A stretch of 64,000 nt of DNA from Leptodactylus fallax (lineage: Eukaryota; Chordata; Amphibia; Anura; Leptodactylidae). The position numbers and the translations under genes are program-made. Location: positions 11,176,001 to 11,240,000 of the forward strand of contig CAMRHE010000012.1 in assembly GCA_947044405.1 (NCBI GenBank). The letters run 5' to 3'. Numbering within the stretch: the stretch's first letter is position 1; the number at the start of each line of letters is the position of its first letter. Positions 1 through 10,713 of the stretch are shown piece after piece. A model generated the notes under the pieces. The model did not search any database. It worked only from the letters and a program-made list of their open reading frames with translations, and had not been told where the DNA came from.

Positions 1-39
1 CATACACCTAGGGTTCAAGTCCCCTAGGGAGTCTAAAAG
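1..39. repeat. Left stump of AT-rich frog repeat
   Basis: The phrase 'gttcaagtcccct' followed by 'gtctaaaag' recurs at 7280-7306, inside the TTAA-flanked element at 7219-7739. The matching continuation of that repeat resumes at 1973, so the LINE at 40-1972 appears to have inserted into it. Confidence 0.5.
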
Positions 40-1972
40 TCTAGGGAGTCAGGCAGGGAAAATCCAGTTATAAAGAAAAAATGGAAAAGCAAATGGAAAG
101 AAAAGACATAAGGGGGGGTCTGGGAGGGGCTTAAGTCAATTTCGGGTCATAAACAGTCTGTCTGCCAGATTGAGGCAGATGTTAACTGGCTTAATGAACT
201 AAACCTATTCTTCAACAGATTTGATCACACACCAGCTCCTCCCACCCCAGTATGTCCTTCAGCTCCCCCCACCACAATGACTTCTCCCCATGCGGCCACT
301 TCCCAACAGACCAGTAAATCCAGAAATCCATCTTTATCTGGCCACAGTCTGACCTTCACACGGGCCCAGGTGAGGAAGGAGATGAAAAAGATCAAGGCGA
401 GGAAAGCCGGAGGGCCAGATGACATCAGTGCAAGGCTAATTAAGACTTGTGGGGACCAGCTGTGTGGTATAATTACATATATGTATAATATGAGCCTGAG
501 GCAGGAAATAGTCCCTGAATTATGGAAATCTTCTTGTGTGGTACCAGTTCCAAAGAAACCCCACCCTATGGACCTCAACGACTACAGACCTGTAGCACTG
601 ACATCCCACCTGATGAAGATCTTGGAGAGATTGGTTCTCACACATCTCCGCCCTCTAGTGAGCCCCGCTATGGACCCACTCCAGTTTGCTTATCGGCCGG
701 GCATTGGGGTAGATGATGCCATCATCCATCTTCTGCACAGGGCTCTGTCTCACCTGGAGAAACCAGGGAACACAGTGAGAATAATGTTCTTTGACTTCTC
801 CAGTGCTTTTAACACCATACAGCCCAGGTTATTGAGGGACAAGCTGGGCCTTGCTGGAGTGGACCACCACCTCTCCAACTGGATCCTAGACTACCTCACA
901 AATCGACCTCAATACGTGAGAGCCCGAGACTGTGTGTCAGGTACAGTGATCTGTAATACGGGGGCACCTCAGGGTACGGTTCTCGCCCCTTTCCTCTTCA
1001 CACTGTACACTGCAGATTTTAGGTGCAACTCATCCAGCTGCTACCTACAGAAGTATTCTGACGACTCTGCAATAGTGGGTCTCATCACAGATGATGATGA
1101 CAGGGAGTACAGAGAACTGAACCGGGATTTTGTGGACTGGTGCCACCGGAACCACCTGAAGATTAACGCGGGGAAGACCAAGGAGATGGTGGTGGACTTC
1201 CGCAAAGGCAGAAGCCCTCCTAAACCAGTGGACATCCTGGGGACGGGCATCGAGATTGTGAACACCTATAAGTACCTGGGTTTGCTCCTTAATAATAAGC
1301 TGGACTGGGCAGATCATATGGAGGCCCTGTACAGGAAGGGCCACAGCAGGCTCTACCTGCTTAGGAAACTGAGAGCCTTTGGAATCCGGGGGGCACTTCT
1401 TAGAACTTTCTTCAACTCGGTAGTGGCATCAGCCATCTTCTTTGGAGTGGCCTGCTGGGGGAGCAGTATATCAACCAGGGACAGAAATAAACTTGACAAG
1501 CTGATTAGAAGGGCCAGCTCTGTCCTGGGGAGCCCACTGGACCCAGTGCAGGTGGTGGGTGACAGAAGGATACTGTCCGTGGTGAGCTCCATGCAGAAGA
1601 AGAAGTCCCATCCCATGCATGAGACTGTGATCGCGCTGAGCAGTACTGTCAGTGACCGACTGCTCCACCCTAGGTGTGAGAAGGAGCGCTATCGGAAGTC
1701 TTTCCTCCCCACCGCGGTTAGGCTGTACAACCAACACCGACCTAAGCGGAGATCATTACACACAGAGAACTGAAAATATCTCTCTGCCTGTTAAATCCCC
1801 CCCCCCCCTGCTACGCCCTATCTGTCTGTCTGCTATCAATGTAATGCCTCTCACCTTGGAATATTCCTGTACATGTTGTATTTGTATTTGTATCTGCTTA
1901 TCTTTGCTGCTGTAACACACTGAATTTCCCCATTGTGGGACTATTAAAGGACTATTATTATTATTATTATTA
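40..1972 (+). mobile_element. 5'-truncated L2/Rex1-type LINE, copy 1
   Basis: A non-LTR retrotransposon copy lacking its endonuclease part. It begins in the endonuclease-to-RT linker, carries a full reverse-transcriptase domain, and ends with a short 3' UTR and an (ATT)n tail at about 1948-1971. The region before position 121 continues the linker in another frame because of an extra G in the G run at 111-118. A second, very similar copy of the last 550 bp lies reversed at 34994-35541, so this family moved fairly recently. The clade (L2 versus Rex1) was judged by motif style only. Confidence 0.85.
121..1773 (+). pseudogene. LINE reverse transcriptase, C-terminal ORF fragment
   Basis: An open frame of about 550 codons with no stop before the terminal TGA at 1771-1773. 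The first in-frame ATG is at 277, but the frame is open upstream and matches a LINE linker (NWLNELNLFFNRFD), so the ATG is not a true start. Numbering from that ATG, the RT motifs are FFDFSSAFNT with the first catalytic Asp near 173, GAPQGTVLAP near 229-238, and YSDD near 260-263 in place of the more usual YADD/FADD. KYLGLLL follows in the thumb region. It would copy LINE RNA at a nicked target. The 5' truncation removes the endonuclease, so this copy cannot be autonomous. Confidence 0.85.
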
Positions 1973-2650
1973 AAATGAAACTAAAAAAACAAACAAACGT
2001 AAACACATTAGGTATCCCCATGTCCAAAGAATTCAAAACTATAAAGATAGAAAAATATTAATCCCATTCTGTGAACGCTGTAGCTAGAAAAAAAAATCAA
2101 AATGGCTGAACTGCAGTTTTTCAGCATTTCATCTCACCAAAAAATTGAATAAAAAGCGATCAAAGCATCAGACATTCCTCAAAATTCCAAAAAAGTTACA
2201 ACTAGCCTCCATATACAGAAATATAGTTTTAAAAAGTTATGGCTGTCAGAGTATGGTAACGCAAAGAATCTTTTTTTATTTTTCCAAGTTTTGGACTATT
2301 GTAAAGGTGTTAAAACAAAAACTATATCAATTTGATATTGCCATTATCGTACTGACCCTGCAGAATATAGTTAATATACCATTTTGATAGCAAACCGAAC
2401 GCTGTAAAAACTAAACCCATGGCACAAAGAAAATGGCATAAAAGCATTTTTTTTTGCTAATTTCATTCCAATTTTTTCCTAGCTTTCCCATGATTGATAC
2501 AGAATATTAGATGGTACCCTTATGAAATCTAATTTGTATGGCAAAAAAAGTCCTCATTCATCTTGAAAAATAAAAATTATTGCTTTTGGAAGGTGGGGAG
2601 TGAAAAATGAAAATGTAAAAACAAAAAATGGCTGCAGTTTAGAAGAACAA
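1973..2650 (-). repeat. AT-rich interspersed frog repeat, interrupted copy
   Basis: It shares ordered phrases with 7300-7740 and 51200-51955, such as 'taggtatcccc', 'attgaataaaaagcgatcaaa' and a final 'aaaaatggctgcag'. The forward version of the same family is at 15466-18740. The copy is diverged and the ends are not clear. Confidence 0.6.
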
Positions 2651-4255
2651 TTTAATTCCACATGTTTCTGTAAGGCTGGGTTCATACCATGCTTGTAGCA
2701 AAAATATTGCTTAAAAAAAAGTTTTTTTTTTCCAATACAGTATATGTCAACTTTTACTCATTTTTGCATTCCAGACGATCAGGTTTTAATACATGTAAAG
2801 GGCATAAATATGGTCATATTATAAACGCATTTTGTACAAACTCATTTGTGAGTGATACCATGTTTTTGTTTATACAACAGAGCCTACAGTATACTGCAAT
2901 ACATGTATATGTGCCATCCTCAAGCTAAGTCTTAGAATCGCCATCAAAATTTAAAAGTAAATATATATCTTTCATTCGCATTGATAAAAATAAAAAAAAT
3001 ATAATACAGCTATTGTTCAAAGTGAAGGATGCCACCACAGCCCAAAGTCTATGTACATGTGCTTTTCTGAGTGGGAGATTCACTGATGTCTTGCCTTTAT
3101 GTTCAGTTCCTGGACAAAGGTTGTTTCCAGGATACCTGTATAGAAAATGAATTGTGGCATGGTCCTCTGATCAGTAGGAACCATAGATGTGAAACTGCGG
3201 GGCTGGCTGGAATTGATAACAAAGGTATGAAGACCAATACTCCTCAAGTTCTGTAGACTCCATTGACCATCAACTTGCAAACCACACTTGAACTGTACTG
3301 TGACAAGGTTCCTTACAGATAAACAAAACTATTGGCAATAAACAAGGGTCATGGAGGTAGTTACCTGAACTGTCTGTCTGAATCGCTGGAGCCGGACACG
3401 CTCCCTGAGTGGTGCACAAGCACTCCTATTTATAAAGTACTGTACCATGGTGTACATAGGTATATACACCTTATGGAGCTGGAAAGGACACACAAATAAT
3501 TGCTGCTGCTACATTCTGGTACTCTGAGAGTGAGAGAGAGTTTATCTTCCACTTAAGATACTACCCTGCACAGTTTGAGGCAATGAATGAATTAACACTC
3601 TCTACTCCCCTCTCCATAGAGTTCTGTGTGAGCTGGGTACAGAGAGGGATCTCTATGTAAACAAACAGTCTGACTGAAGATGAGGAGGAAGAGAGCAGTC
3701 TAATAAGTGGAATAAAATGTATTACAAATATACTGTAGATTTGTAATATATAGATAAATTACAATATATAGATATATTACAAAGTTTCTTATTTTCACCT
3801 GTACTACTCATTTATTAAAAGTTGTTAATAACTGGAGGTATTCTTTAAAGTAGTAAAAATGAATATTCAGCATTATTCCATTTTTATTTCAGCATACAGT
3901 ACTGTGTTAATTGATCGAGTTCATTACTTCAGGTATTTCTTCAAACTATGCAACTCATTTCTAATATCTTCCTAAAAGCAGCGCTAGGTAAGCAAGAGGA
4001 TTGTGTATGTCTAGGTAGCTGCTGAAGTCATGCATATTTGACACATACATTACAAGTCTTGCAATGGTTCATGGCTTTTCATGGTGCTGCATCAACTGTT
4101 TATGTTCTTATTTCCCATAGTAATTCAAATTTAAATTGAAATATGGGGAATAAAGACCTTGCACATTTTCCTTTCATAAGTTTCAAAGAAATAAAATGCC
4201 CTGTGTAAATCTGGTCTTAATTGATTATCGATCTTTGTTATTGTTGTGTTTGCAG
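2651..4255. other. Intron sequence, no gene seen
   Basis: Intronic DNA upstream of the first visible trpc6 exon. The part at 2675-2930 looks like a worn MITE ('aaggctgggttcataccatgc'). The rest shows no coding frame or recognisable element. The preceding trpc6 exon is not visible here. Confidence 0.6.
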
Positions 4256-4420
4256 TTCGTGGCACACCCCAATTGCCAACAGCAACTGTTAACAATTTGG
4301 TATGAAAACCTCTCAGGATTACGAGAACAGCCTATTGCCATCAAATGTTTGGTTGTATTGGTCGTCGCCTTGGGCCTTCCATTTCTCGCTGTTGGATATT
4401 GGATTGCACCATGCAGCCGG
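4256..4420 (+). CDS. trpc6: trpc6 exon: pre-S1 elbow
   Basis: Fifty-five codons starting [12 protein letters not shown] and ending YWIAPCSR. The acceptor is 'tgtgtttgcag' at 4245-4255 and the donor is 'gtatag' at 4421, a weaker donor than the others in this gene. The exon is phase 0 at both ends. It encodes the end of the cytoplasmic linker domain and the hydrophobic run [20 protein letters not shown], drawn as the first membrane segment in older topologies and as the pre-S1 elbow in cryo-EM models. An ATG frame begins at 4196 in the intron, but the acceptor and the family alignment place the exon start at 4256. The residues fit TRPC6 better than TRPC3 or TRPC7. Confidence 0.95.
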
Positions 4421-4618
4421 GTATAGAATTTCTTACATATTAATGACAGCCTTTAACTCCTTGACTAACAGGTGCCGATCACTCAGCAGTTTACTGTGAT
4501 TTTTATAGTAGAACTTTAGCACATTTTTGCTGTCTTTAACACATTTTGTTGTAGATAAGAGAGGATATCAGGGGATATAACTATCAGCCAACTGAGCATT
4601 CTGCATATAATAATATAT
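4421..4618. other. Start of trpc6 intron (198 nt)
   Basis: Plain intron sequence after the donor; nothing recognised. Confidence 0.5.
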
Positions 4619-5330
4619 TAGGGCATAAGACCCCACGTAGCAAACCACAGCCAAATACCACTGCGGGAAAAACCTCAGTGGAAACGCATCACAGAAATTC
4701 ACAGAGTTTTCCTCTGCAGTCTGTCTGCTTCAGTAATAAGGAAAACGCCAGCATTTCCGTAGGTATAATTGACATGCTGCGATTTACAAAAATGTGATGG
4801 TTTTGGAAACCGCAGTGTGTCTGCTGTGGATATTTTTCTACAATGTGTGGATGGGATTAGCCAGAATCCCATCCACTTTGCAGGTACTGTAAAACATTTA
4901 CGCTACATGGGACTCCATGTGTATACACCGGGTGCATTTTTTAGTGCCAAAAATTGCTTCTGATGCAGTTTTTGGCACTAAAATCAGGTGTAAATAAAAG
5001 GCCAGGTACTGATCTTTTTATTCAGTCCACTCCTGATTTTGGCTCCAAAAACTGCATTAAAAAACCTGAAACTGTAAACCCACCCTTAGGCTAAGGCCTC
5101 ACACTGTGGAAATGCAGTGTTTTTGACTGCTGCGGAAACAACACTACGTTTTACAGTATAGTAAATTAGATTTTGTTTAATCCCATCCACACATTGAGGC
5201 AAAAAAGAGCTTCGGAAAAGCTATGCTTTCAAAAACAGGGTGAGAAAAAATGCAGCAAGAACTGAATGACAAAACTGCAGGGAAAAAAAAAGCATTTTTG
5301 CATCGTTTCACTAAATGGAGCCTTAGTCTT
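4619..5330. repeat. Cluster of degenerate palindromic MITEs
   Basis: Two or three worn foldback elements lie end to end. One starts after TTA at 4617-4619 with 'gggcataagaccccacgtag' and contains 'caatgtgtggatgggatt', also found at 29532-29549 in another copy. A 14-bp stem (tttagtgccaaaaa with its complement) sits at 4940-4985. A second begins after TTA at 5086-5088 ('ggctaaggcctcacactgtg') and may end before TTA at 5323. They resemble the better-preserved TTA/TAA elements at 22532, 44342 and 49517. Exact ends are uncertain. Confidence 0.55.
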
Positions 5331-6368
5331 ATGCCAGTTTTACACAGCAGAAGTCAGACTGGGAAAATTGGTCCATGTATCATCTGGATGTACCAACTAG
5401 AACCAGACTTTGTTGAATTGAGCTGTGTTTGGATTGGAAAATCTGGCCAACCACAGACCAAGTTTCTTTTTGGTGTGAAATAAACCTTAGGCTGAGGCCA
5501 AAAATTGAGAAAAAAAATGCATTTTTTGTTGTAGATATATTTGACCAAAGCCAGGAGAGGATTTAGCAGAAGGGTGAAGTATAAGTCCTTCCTTTATATT
5601 TTCCATTCATTTTGAAACCACTTTCAATTTGGCTCAAAAAAACGCAGCTTTTCCTCAACATAGGCCTCAGCCTTAGAAAGTGTGTACTATATGTTAATTG
5701 AAGAATTAACCAAGAGGAACCACTCGGTCTGCTCCTCGATGGTTTTCTTGTGCCATTATATAATTCATTTATTTTTGTACTAGACATTTTTATAATGCAG
5801 CCACTGACGTAAAATGGCGAAAGGGGGTACAATAATTCATTGTATACTCATAAAAATGTCTGACCTTTTCCAAAGCCATGTACATCTGTTGGCTAAAGCA
5901 TGGATAGAGTTAAACACTATTATTTTTTTCTTATTGAATGTAATACTTTGTAAAGGTCAGTAGCAGTAAAATGCTATTTAAGTGCGCTAAGACACTGAGA
6001 ACTTTCATGCATGTCTGCCTTTTGTGCACACACTTCTAGTTCTTTTGAACATAAAGGGCTTTGTGCTTCTCAGGTAAATTGATAAGAACATTTTTACAAG
6101 TGTCTTGAAAAGGATTTATAAAATGTACAAAATATATCATTACTATTATTACCTGTTTTGTATGATATTGTAGTAATGCTACGTCTTTAACTAAACATAT
6201 TGCATAATATCAATTCAGAAAGAAAGATCTATAATAAATAGTTTAATTGGAAATACTTTACAGCATGCAGGATTCTTTTGTAGAATTTTCACCCAGCTAC
6301 TAGCACTGTTTTCCTGTTGCACTATATTTTATACATTTCCCCTAGTAACCATTTTTTCTTGTTTCTAG
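5331..6368. other. Rest of trpc6 intron
   Basis: It includes another worn MITE-like stretch to about 5680 ('taggctgaggcc', 'catag gcctcagccttag') and then plain AT-rich intron up to the acceptor 'ttgtttctag'. No coding signal. Confidence 0.5.
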
Positions 6369-6585
6369 TTAGGCAAGGTTCTTCGCAGCCCATTCATGAA
6401 GTTTGTGGCACATGCTGCATCATTTATAATTTTCCTGTGCCTGCTTGTCTTCAATGCGTCTGACAGATTTGAAGGCATCAAAACTCTACCAAACATCACT
6501 GTCATTGAATATCCAAAGCAGATTTTCAGAGTGAAGACTACAAGATTCACATGGACAGAAATGCTCATCATGGTATGGGTTCTCG
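6369..6585 (+). CDS. trpc6: trpc6 exon: S1, S1-S2 loop, start of S2
   Basis: Begins [18 protein letters not shown] and ends EMLIMVWVL plus one base (phase 1). The acceptor is 'cttgtttctag' and the donor 'gtaggt' at 6586. It holds S1 ([17 protein letters not shown]), the extracellular loop with two N-glycosylation sequons (NAS, and NIT a little further on), and the start of S2. The loop sequons agree with TRPC6 being an N-glycosylated protein. One Cys replaces the Gly I remember in the mammalian IFLGLLVF. The reading frame continues from the previous exon (SR|LGK). Confidence 0.96.
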
Positions 6586-7214
6586 GTAGGTTACTTGTTC
6601 AGGTTTATGTTATGTTACCACAAACAGTGCATTTGAGGACATATCCCTAATGTATTTTCTAGCAAGACTATAGAAATTACAAATTAATTAATAGTCATTT
6701 CAGTTTTCAATGAAAGTTTAAAGTGAAAAAGTATTATTTGGTAGATATTATTCATGGTGTTTTGGCATATAGTCTAAGTGATAAGCAGATTGAGTGAATA
6801 TGTGAAAATTGATATCACCAGCATTTTACCAGTGAGAAAATTTACTGTTATGGACCCATATTCCTTCAATGTTTTATATGGCTCCATAACTGATGCACTG
6901 TTATTCTAATCCAGACCCATGATTTTGCTTCTTCTTCATAAAGTTTTTCCTTGATGTATTCCCTTAAGTACTATTCTGTCAGTTCCACCTGGCAAATCCA
7001 CCACCCTGATGGCTCAAAAACATTAAATGGTTATCCTGTTCAAAAATATTGAGTTTTACTGGAACATGAGTACTTGACAGTACTAGGCATTCAGAGACAT
7101 ATATTTCCATAGGTATTTTCCTGTGCTATTTTGGGCATTTAAATAGTCAGAAGCTTTACACAGCAGAGAACCGGCAGAAATTTCAATGATCAGAGTCCTC
7201 TCTGATCAAGGGAA
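6586..7214. other. trpc6 intron, first part
   Basis: Intron DNA without coding frame. The stretch from about 7020 to 7214 is AT-rich and may belong to a dispersed repeat ('ggttatcctgttcaaaaa'), but I cannot place it. Confidence 0.5.
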
Positions 7215-7218
7215 TTAA

Positions 7219-7739
7219 CCCTTACAATGCCTCACTCAAATGTGTTACAGCATATTGTAGTAAAGATCAGACTCCATAGGGTTCAAGTCCCCTATGGGGT
7301 CTAAAAGAAAAATGTAAAAATTTAAAAAAAATTATTAAAAAATAAAACAAAAAAAGCCAATAAAACTTGAAATCAATAGCCATTTCATCTCCCAAAAAAT
7401 TTGAATAAAAAGTGATCAAATGTCAGACATTCCCCAAAATGGTATAAATGAAGAGTACAACTGGCCCCACAAAAAATGCTCCATGCTATATACAGTATGG
7501 AAATATAATAAATTATTAAAAAATAATTTTTTTCCCCCAAAGATTTGGATTTTTATTAAGGTGTGAAAACATAAGAAAATAATTTGGTATTGTTGTAATC
7601 ATAACAGAATATAGGTAACATGAAGTACAATATATCCTGCAAAAAATAAGCCCTTATACGACTCTTTGATAGGGAAAAAAGGTATGGCTTTTGGAACTTA
7701 AGGAGGAAAAAAATAAAAAATGGCTGCAGCAGGAAAGGG
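7219..7739 (-). mobile_element. TTAA-flanked AT-rich element (piggyBac/Kolobok-like, non-autonomous)
   Basis: TTAA at 7215-7218 and 7740-7743 flank a segment that begins CCCTTACAATGCC and ends GGAAAGGG, so short inverted ends CCCTT/AAGGG lie against a TTAA duplication. The body has the same ordered phrases as 50785-51951. It carries no transposase. Superfamily assignment is from the TTAA target only. Confidence 0.6.
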
Positions 7740-7743
7740 TTAA

Positions 7744-8195
7744 TGATAAAAACCACACTTTCAGGATTTGCAGATCAGGATTTTTTTTATTATATGGATG
7801 TGTTGCTTTAGAATTTTCAAGAGCATAATAAAGCTGTCAAACTTTTATCCTTATTCTTAGTGTAGTGTAGTTGATGCTGCTATTAGTATGTAAGGCAGGT
7901 ACTTTTCTGGGGGTGAATGGTTCACACCTTCAAGATTTCTACCCCCTCATACATGTACTTGAATTTCACATCCTTTCAATAATGCACAAGGTGACTATGT
8001 AAGAGGAAATCAATAAATGACTCAGATATTTCACTTTTGATTGAATTTTAACTCTTTGAAGGCTCAAGGGTTGAATTTCTTAGCATGTTTTTGATAACAG
8101 CACATATATATGAAGCAAGTTGAGGTCATTGTTTAGGTCAGCAAGACCTGGAAAGCAGAATATCCACTAAGAATTAATTTTTTTTGTTTCTGTAG
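7744..8195. other. trpc6 intron, end
   Basis: Intron DNA ending in a long pyrimidine tract and the acceptor 'gtttctgtag' at 8186-8195. Nothing else recognised. Confidence 0.5.
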
Positions 8196-8429
8196 GAATG
8201 ATGTGGTCAGAGTGTAAGGAGCTGTGGCTGGAAGGGCCCAGGGAATATGTACTGCAGCTTTGGAATGTTCTGGATTTTGGAATGCTCTCTATCTTTATTG
8301 CAGCATTTACTGCAAGGCTCCTAGCTTTCATGCAGGCCTCTAAGGCTCAACAGTATGTGGACAAAAATATCCAAGAAAGTGATCTATCTTTGGTCACACT
8401 TCCTCCTGAAGTAGAGTATTTTACTTACG
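8196..8429 (+). CDS. trpc6: trpc6 exon: S2, S3 and S3-S4 loop
   Basis: The split Gly codon (G|GA) is followed by MMWSECKELWLEGPREY. The exon ends with EVEYFTY plus one base (phase 1 in, phase 1 out), with donor 'gtaaga' at 8430. It covers the end of S2, the short cytoplasmic S2-S3 turn, S3 (LWNVLDFGMLSIFIAAFTAR) and the extracellular S3-S4 region (QQYVDKNIQESDLSLVTLPP). An ATG frame starts at 8198 only because the exon opens with GA-ATG-ATG. A 39-kb intron follows, and the split Ala codon G|CC is completed at 47465. Confidence 0.96.
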
Positions 8430-8734
8430 GTAAGAACCCCATATTTCTGTCATTTCAGATCGGCATATAGTATGTATACATCCATATTCTTGCCATAAAC
8501 TTAACTGTGTCACGCTATGAAGAATGCTTTACAAGGACTGAGCTAAAATAATGAATTTTCCAGCATCAATTTTTACAGCAGCAGTATATGCAGTAATGTT
8601 TTCCAATGCCACCAATGTAGTTCTTTCATGATGCAGATTTTACTATATAACATGGAATTGCACGTCAATCTATATTCTTTCATTGTCCCATAAATGCCTT
8701 CTTGTTTAGCCTTATACATGTAAATTACTGGGTA
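8430..8734. other. Start of the 39-kb trpc6 intron
   Basis: Plain intron after the donor; no element recognised. Confidence 0.5.
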
Positions 8735-9425
8735 AGACAGCCACTGAAAAATATTTGGTGATTTTGGTGGATAGTAAGCTTACCTTTAGCGACCAGTGTC
8801 AGGCAGCTGCTATCAAGGCAAATAAATGATTTGTATCAAAAGAAGCATAAATGCTCATGACAAGAACATAGTTATGCTTTTATACAAATCACTAGTAAGG
8901 TAACACATATACTATTGTTCGCATTTTTGGGAGGGATTAGAGTACAGAGACAGATTAATAAATTTGGGATTATTCAGTTTAGAATATAGACGTATACGGG
9001 GAGATCTAATCATAATGTACAAACATTTGAAGGGACAGCACAAAGAACTTTCTAATGATCTTTTTACAAGTAGGCATGTGACAGTGACAAGGGGACATCC
9101 TCTACGCCTAGAAGAAAGAGCATTCCACCAGCATCACTCACTGTTCCAGGATGTGGTGATGGTGAATTAATTGTGCAAGTTCAAGAAGGGCCTGAATGCC
9201 TTTCTTGAATGGAAAAATATTACAGATTTTAGATTTCTGGTGAAGACAGAATTTTTATAATGATTGCCGGATTTGGAGCCAGGAGGAAATTCCTGTCCCC
9301 TGACATTGAGCAATTGGCATCAGCCTCATGGTTTTTTGAGCCTTTTTTGGTTCAACACTAAAGAGTTACAGGTTAGACATAATAGACTTGTGTCATCTTC
9401 CAACCTCATGTACTATGTTACTCTG
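8735..9425 (+). mobile_element. CR1-type LINE, 3' end fragment
   Basis: A worn C-terminal piece of a CR1-like RT ORF. The part around 8755-8800 recalls the conserved 'KYLG' region, and 8964-9170 reads LGLFSLEYRRIRGDLIIMYK, a phrase typical of the C-terminus of CR1-family elements. The 3' UTR ('gaaattcctgtcccc', 'catgtactatgttactctg') matches a 3' end I recall as common in amphibian repeats. It is 5'-truncated and has frameshifts. Confidence 0.75.
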
Positions 9426-9466
9426 TGATCATTGTTTTACTTGTGAGTTCTTACCTACATGACAAT

Positions 9467-10705
9467 CAGGGGCGTAACTACCGGGGTAGCAGTGGTAGCA
9501 CCTGCCACAGGGCCCGGGACATTACGGGGCCCCGCGGGCCCCCAATGCGTTTTTTTTGTTTTTTTTTAATAGTCCGTTATCTGCTGGAGTAACCCCATAC
9601 TTACCGTTCCCCGAGGTCCCACTCACGGCTGCCTGCGCTTCCGATTCTGCGGAGACGGCTGTGAGCAGGAGCGGGGATCGGTATGTGAGGCCGCGGGCCG
9701 AACACCTGCTATCATTATACTTCCGGGTCTTTTCAGACCCCGGAGTATAATAATCGGAGGCCCAGAGTTGGTGAGGGAACATAAAAAACAATATACACTT
9801 ACCGCTCCTGCGCCTCGGGCCTGTTCACTGACGTCCCAGACGTCAGCCGACGTCATTTTGCGTCGCGACGCCGGTCCCGCATCACGTGACGCCGGCCTGG
9901 TCCGCACAAGAAGAAGGCCGGAGTAGCGCACGGGCATGCACCGGAGCGAGGAACAGGTAAGCAACGTTGTTTTTTTATGTTTCTATCCTCCCCTAGGTCT
10001 CCGATTATTATACTCTGGGGTCTGAAAAGACCCCAGAGTATAATAATTGTTCATGGGTGGTCCACAATGGGACATATAATAGTGTGTGCAGGGGCCACTA
10101 TGGGGAATACTACTGTGTGCAGGGGCCCCTATGGGACATGATACTGTGTGCAGAGGCCACTATGGGACATGATACTGTGTGCAGGGGCCCCTATGGGACA
10201 TGATACTGTGCGCAGGGGCCCCTATGGGACATGATACTGTGCGCAGGGGCCCCTATGGGACATGATACTGTGTGCAGGGGCCCCTATGGGACATGATACT
10301 GTGTGCAGGGGCCCCTATGGGACATGATACTGTGTGCAGGGGCCCCAGGGAGCTGGGCAGGGGCCCCTATGGGACATGATACTGTGTGCAGAGGCCACTA
10401 TGGGACATGATACTGTGTGCAGGAGCCACTATGGGACATGATACTGTGTGCAGGGGCCCCTATGGGACATGATACTGTGTGCAGGGGCCCCTATGGGACA
10501 TGATACTGTGTGCAGGGGCCACTATGGCACATAATAGTGTGCGCAGGAATGCGTTTTTGTTTTTTTTTGGGGGGGGGGGGGTTGGAGGGGGCGGTCCGGG
10601 GGGAGGGGGGCTGTCCGGGGGGAGGGGTCGGGGGCGGCGTTTCGAGGGGGGGGCCCCATCTCAAATGTTCGCCTTGGGGCCCAGCCATTCCTAGTTACGC
10701 CACTG
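9467..10705. mobile_element. Non-autonomous hAT element 1 with 8-bp target duplication
   Basis: Terminal inverted repeats are CAGGGGCGTAACTA on the left and the complement of CAGTGGCGTAACTAGG on the right. They are flanked by a perfect 8-bp duplication 'atgacaat' at 9459-9466 and 10706-10713. TIR form and 8-bp duplication together define the hAT superfamily. The 1239-bp body is GC-rich with no transposase. It contains a hairpin (about 9715-9755), a CpG-rich stretch (9800-9960), a second hairpin (about 10002-10044), a 31-bp-unit minisatellite and a G-rich stretch (10566-10660). The same core occurs in 37928-38533, and a shorter relative at 62396-63019. Confidence 0.9.
10060..10540. repeat. Minisatellite, 31-bp unit, inside hAT element 1
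   Basis: About fifteen head-to-tail units of the form 'ggggccactatgggacatga' followed by 'tactgtgtgca', varying at one or two sites (ccact/cccct, gtgtg/gtgcg). One unit is disturbed at about 10340-10365. Homologous but shorter arrays lie in the elements at 37804-38905 and 62396-63019, so array length changes between copies. Confidence 0.9.
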
Positions 10706-10713
10706 ATGACAAT

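Noticed and set aside
1..4255. A preceding trpc6 exon
   Set aside because: No frame matching the linker or ankyrin region ends in a donor here; the region is LINE and repeat sequence.
10060..10540. Regularly spaced repeats that could suggest a CRISPR array
   Set aside because: Units are directly adjacent without unique spacers, in a vertebrate hAT element. It is a minisatellite.
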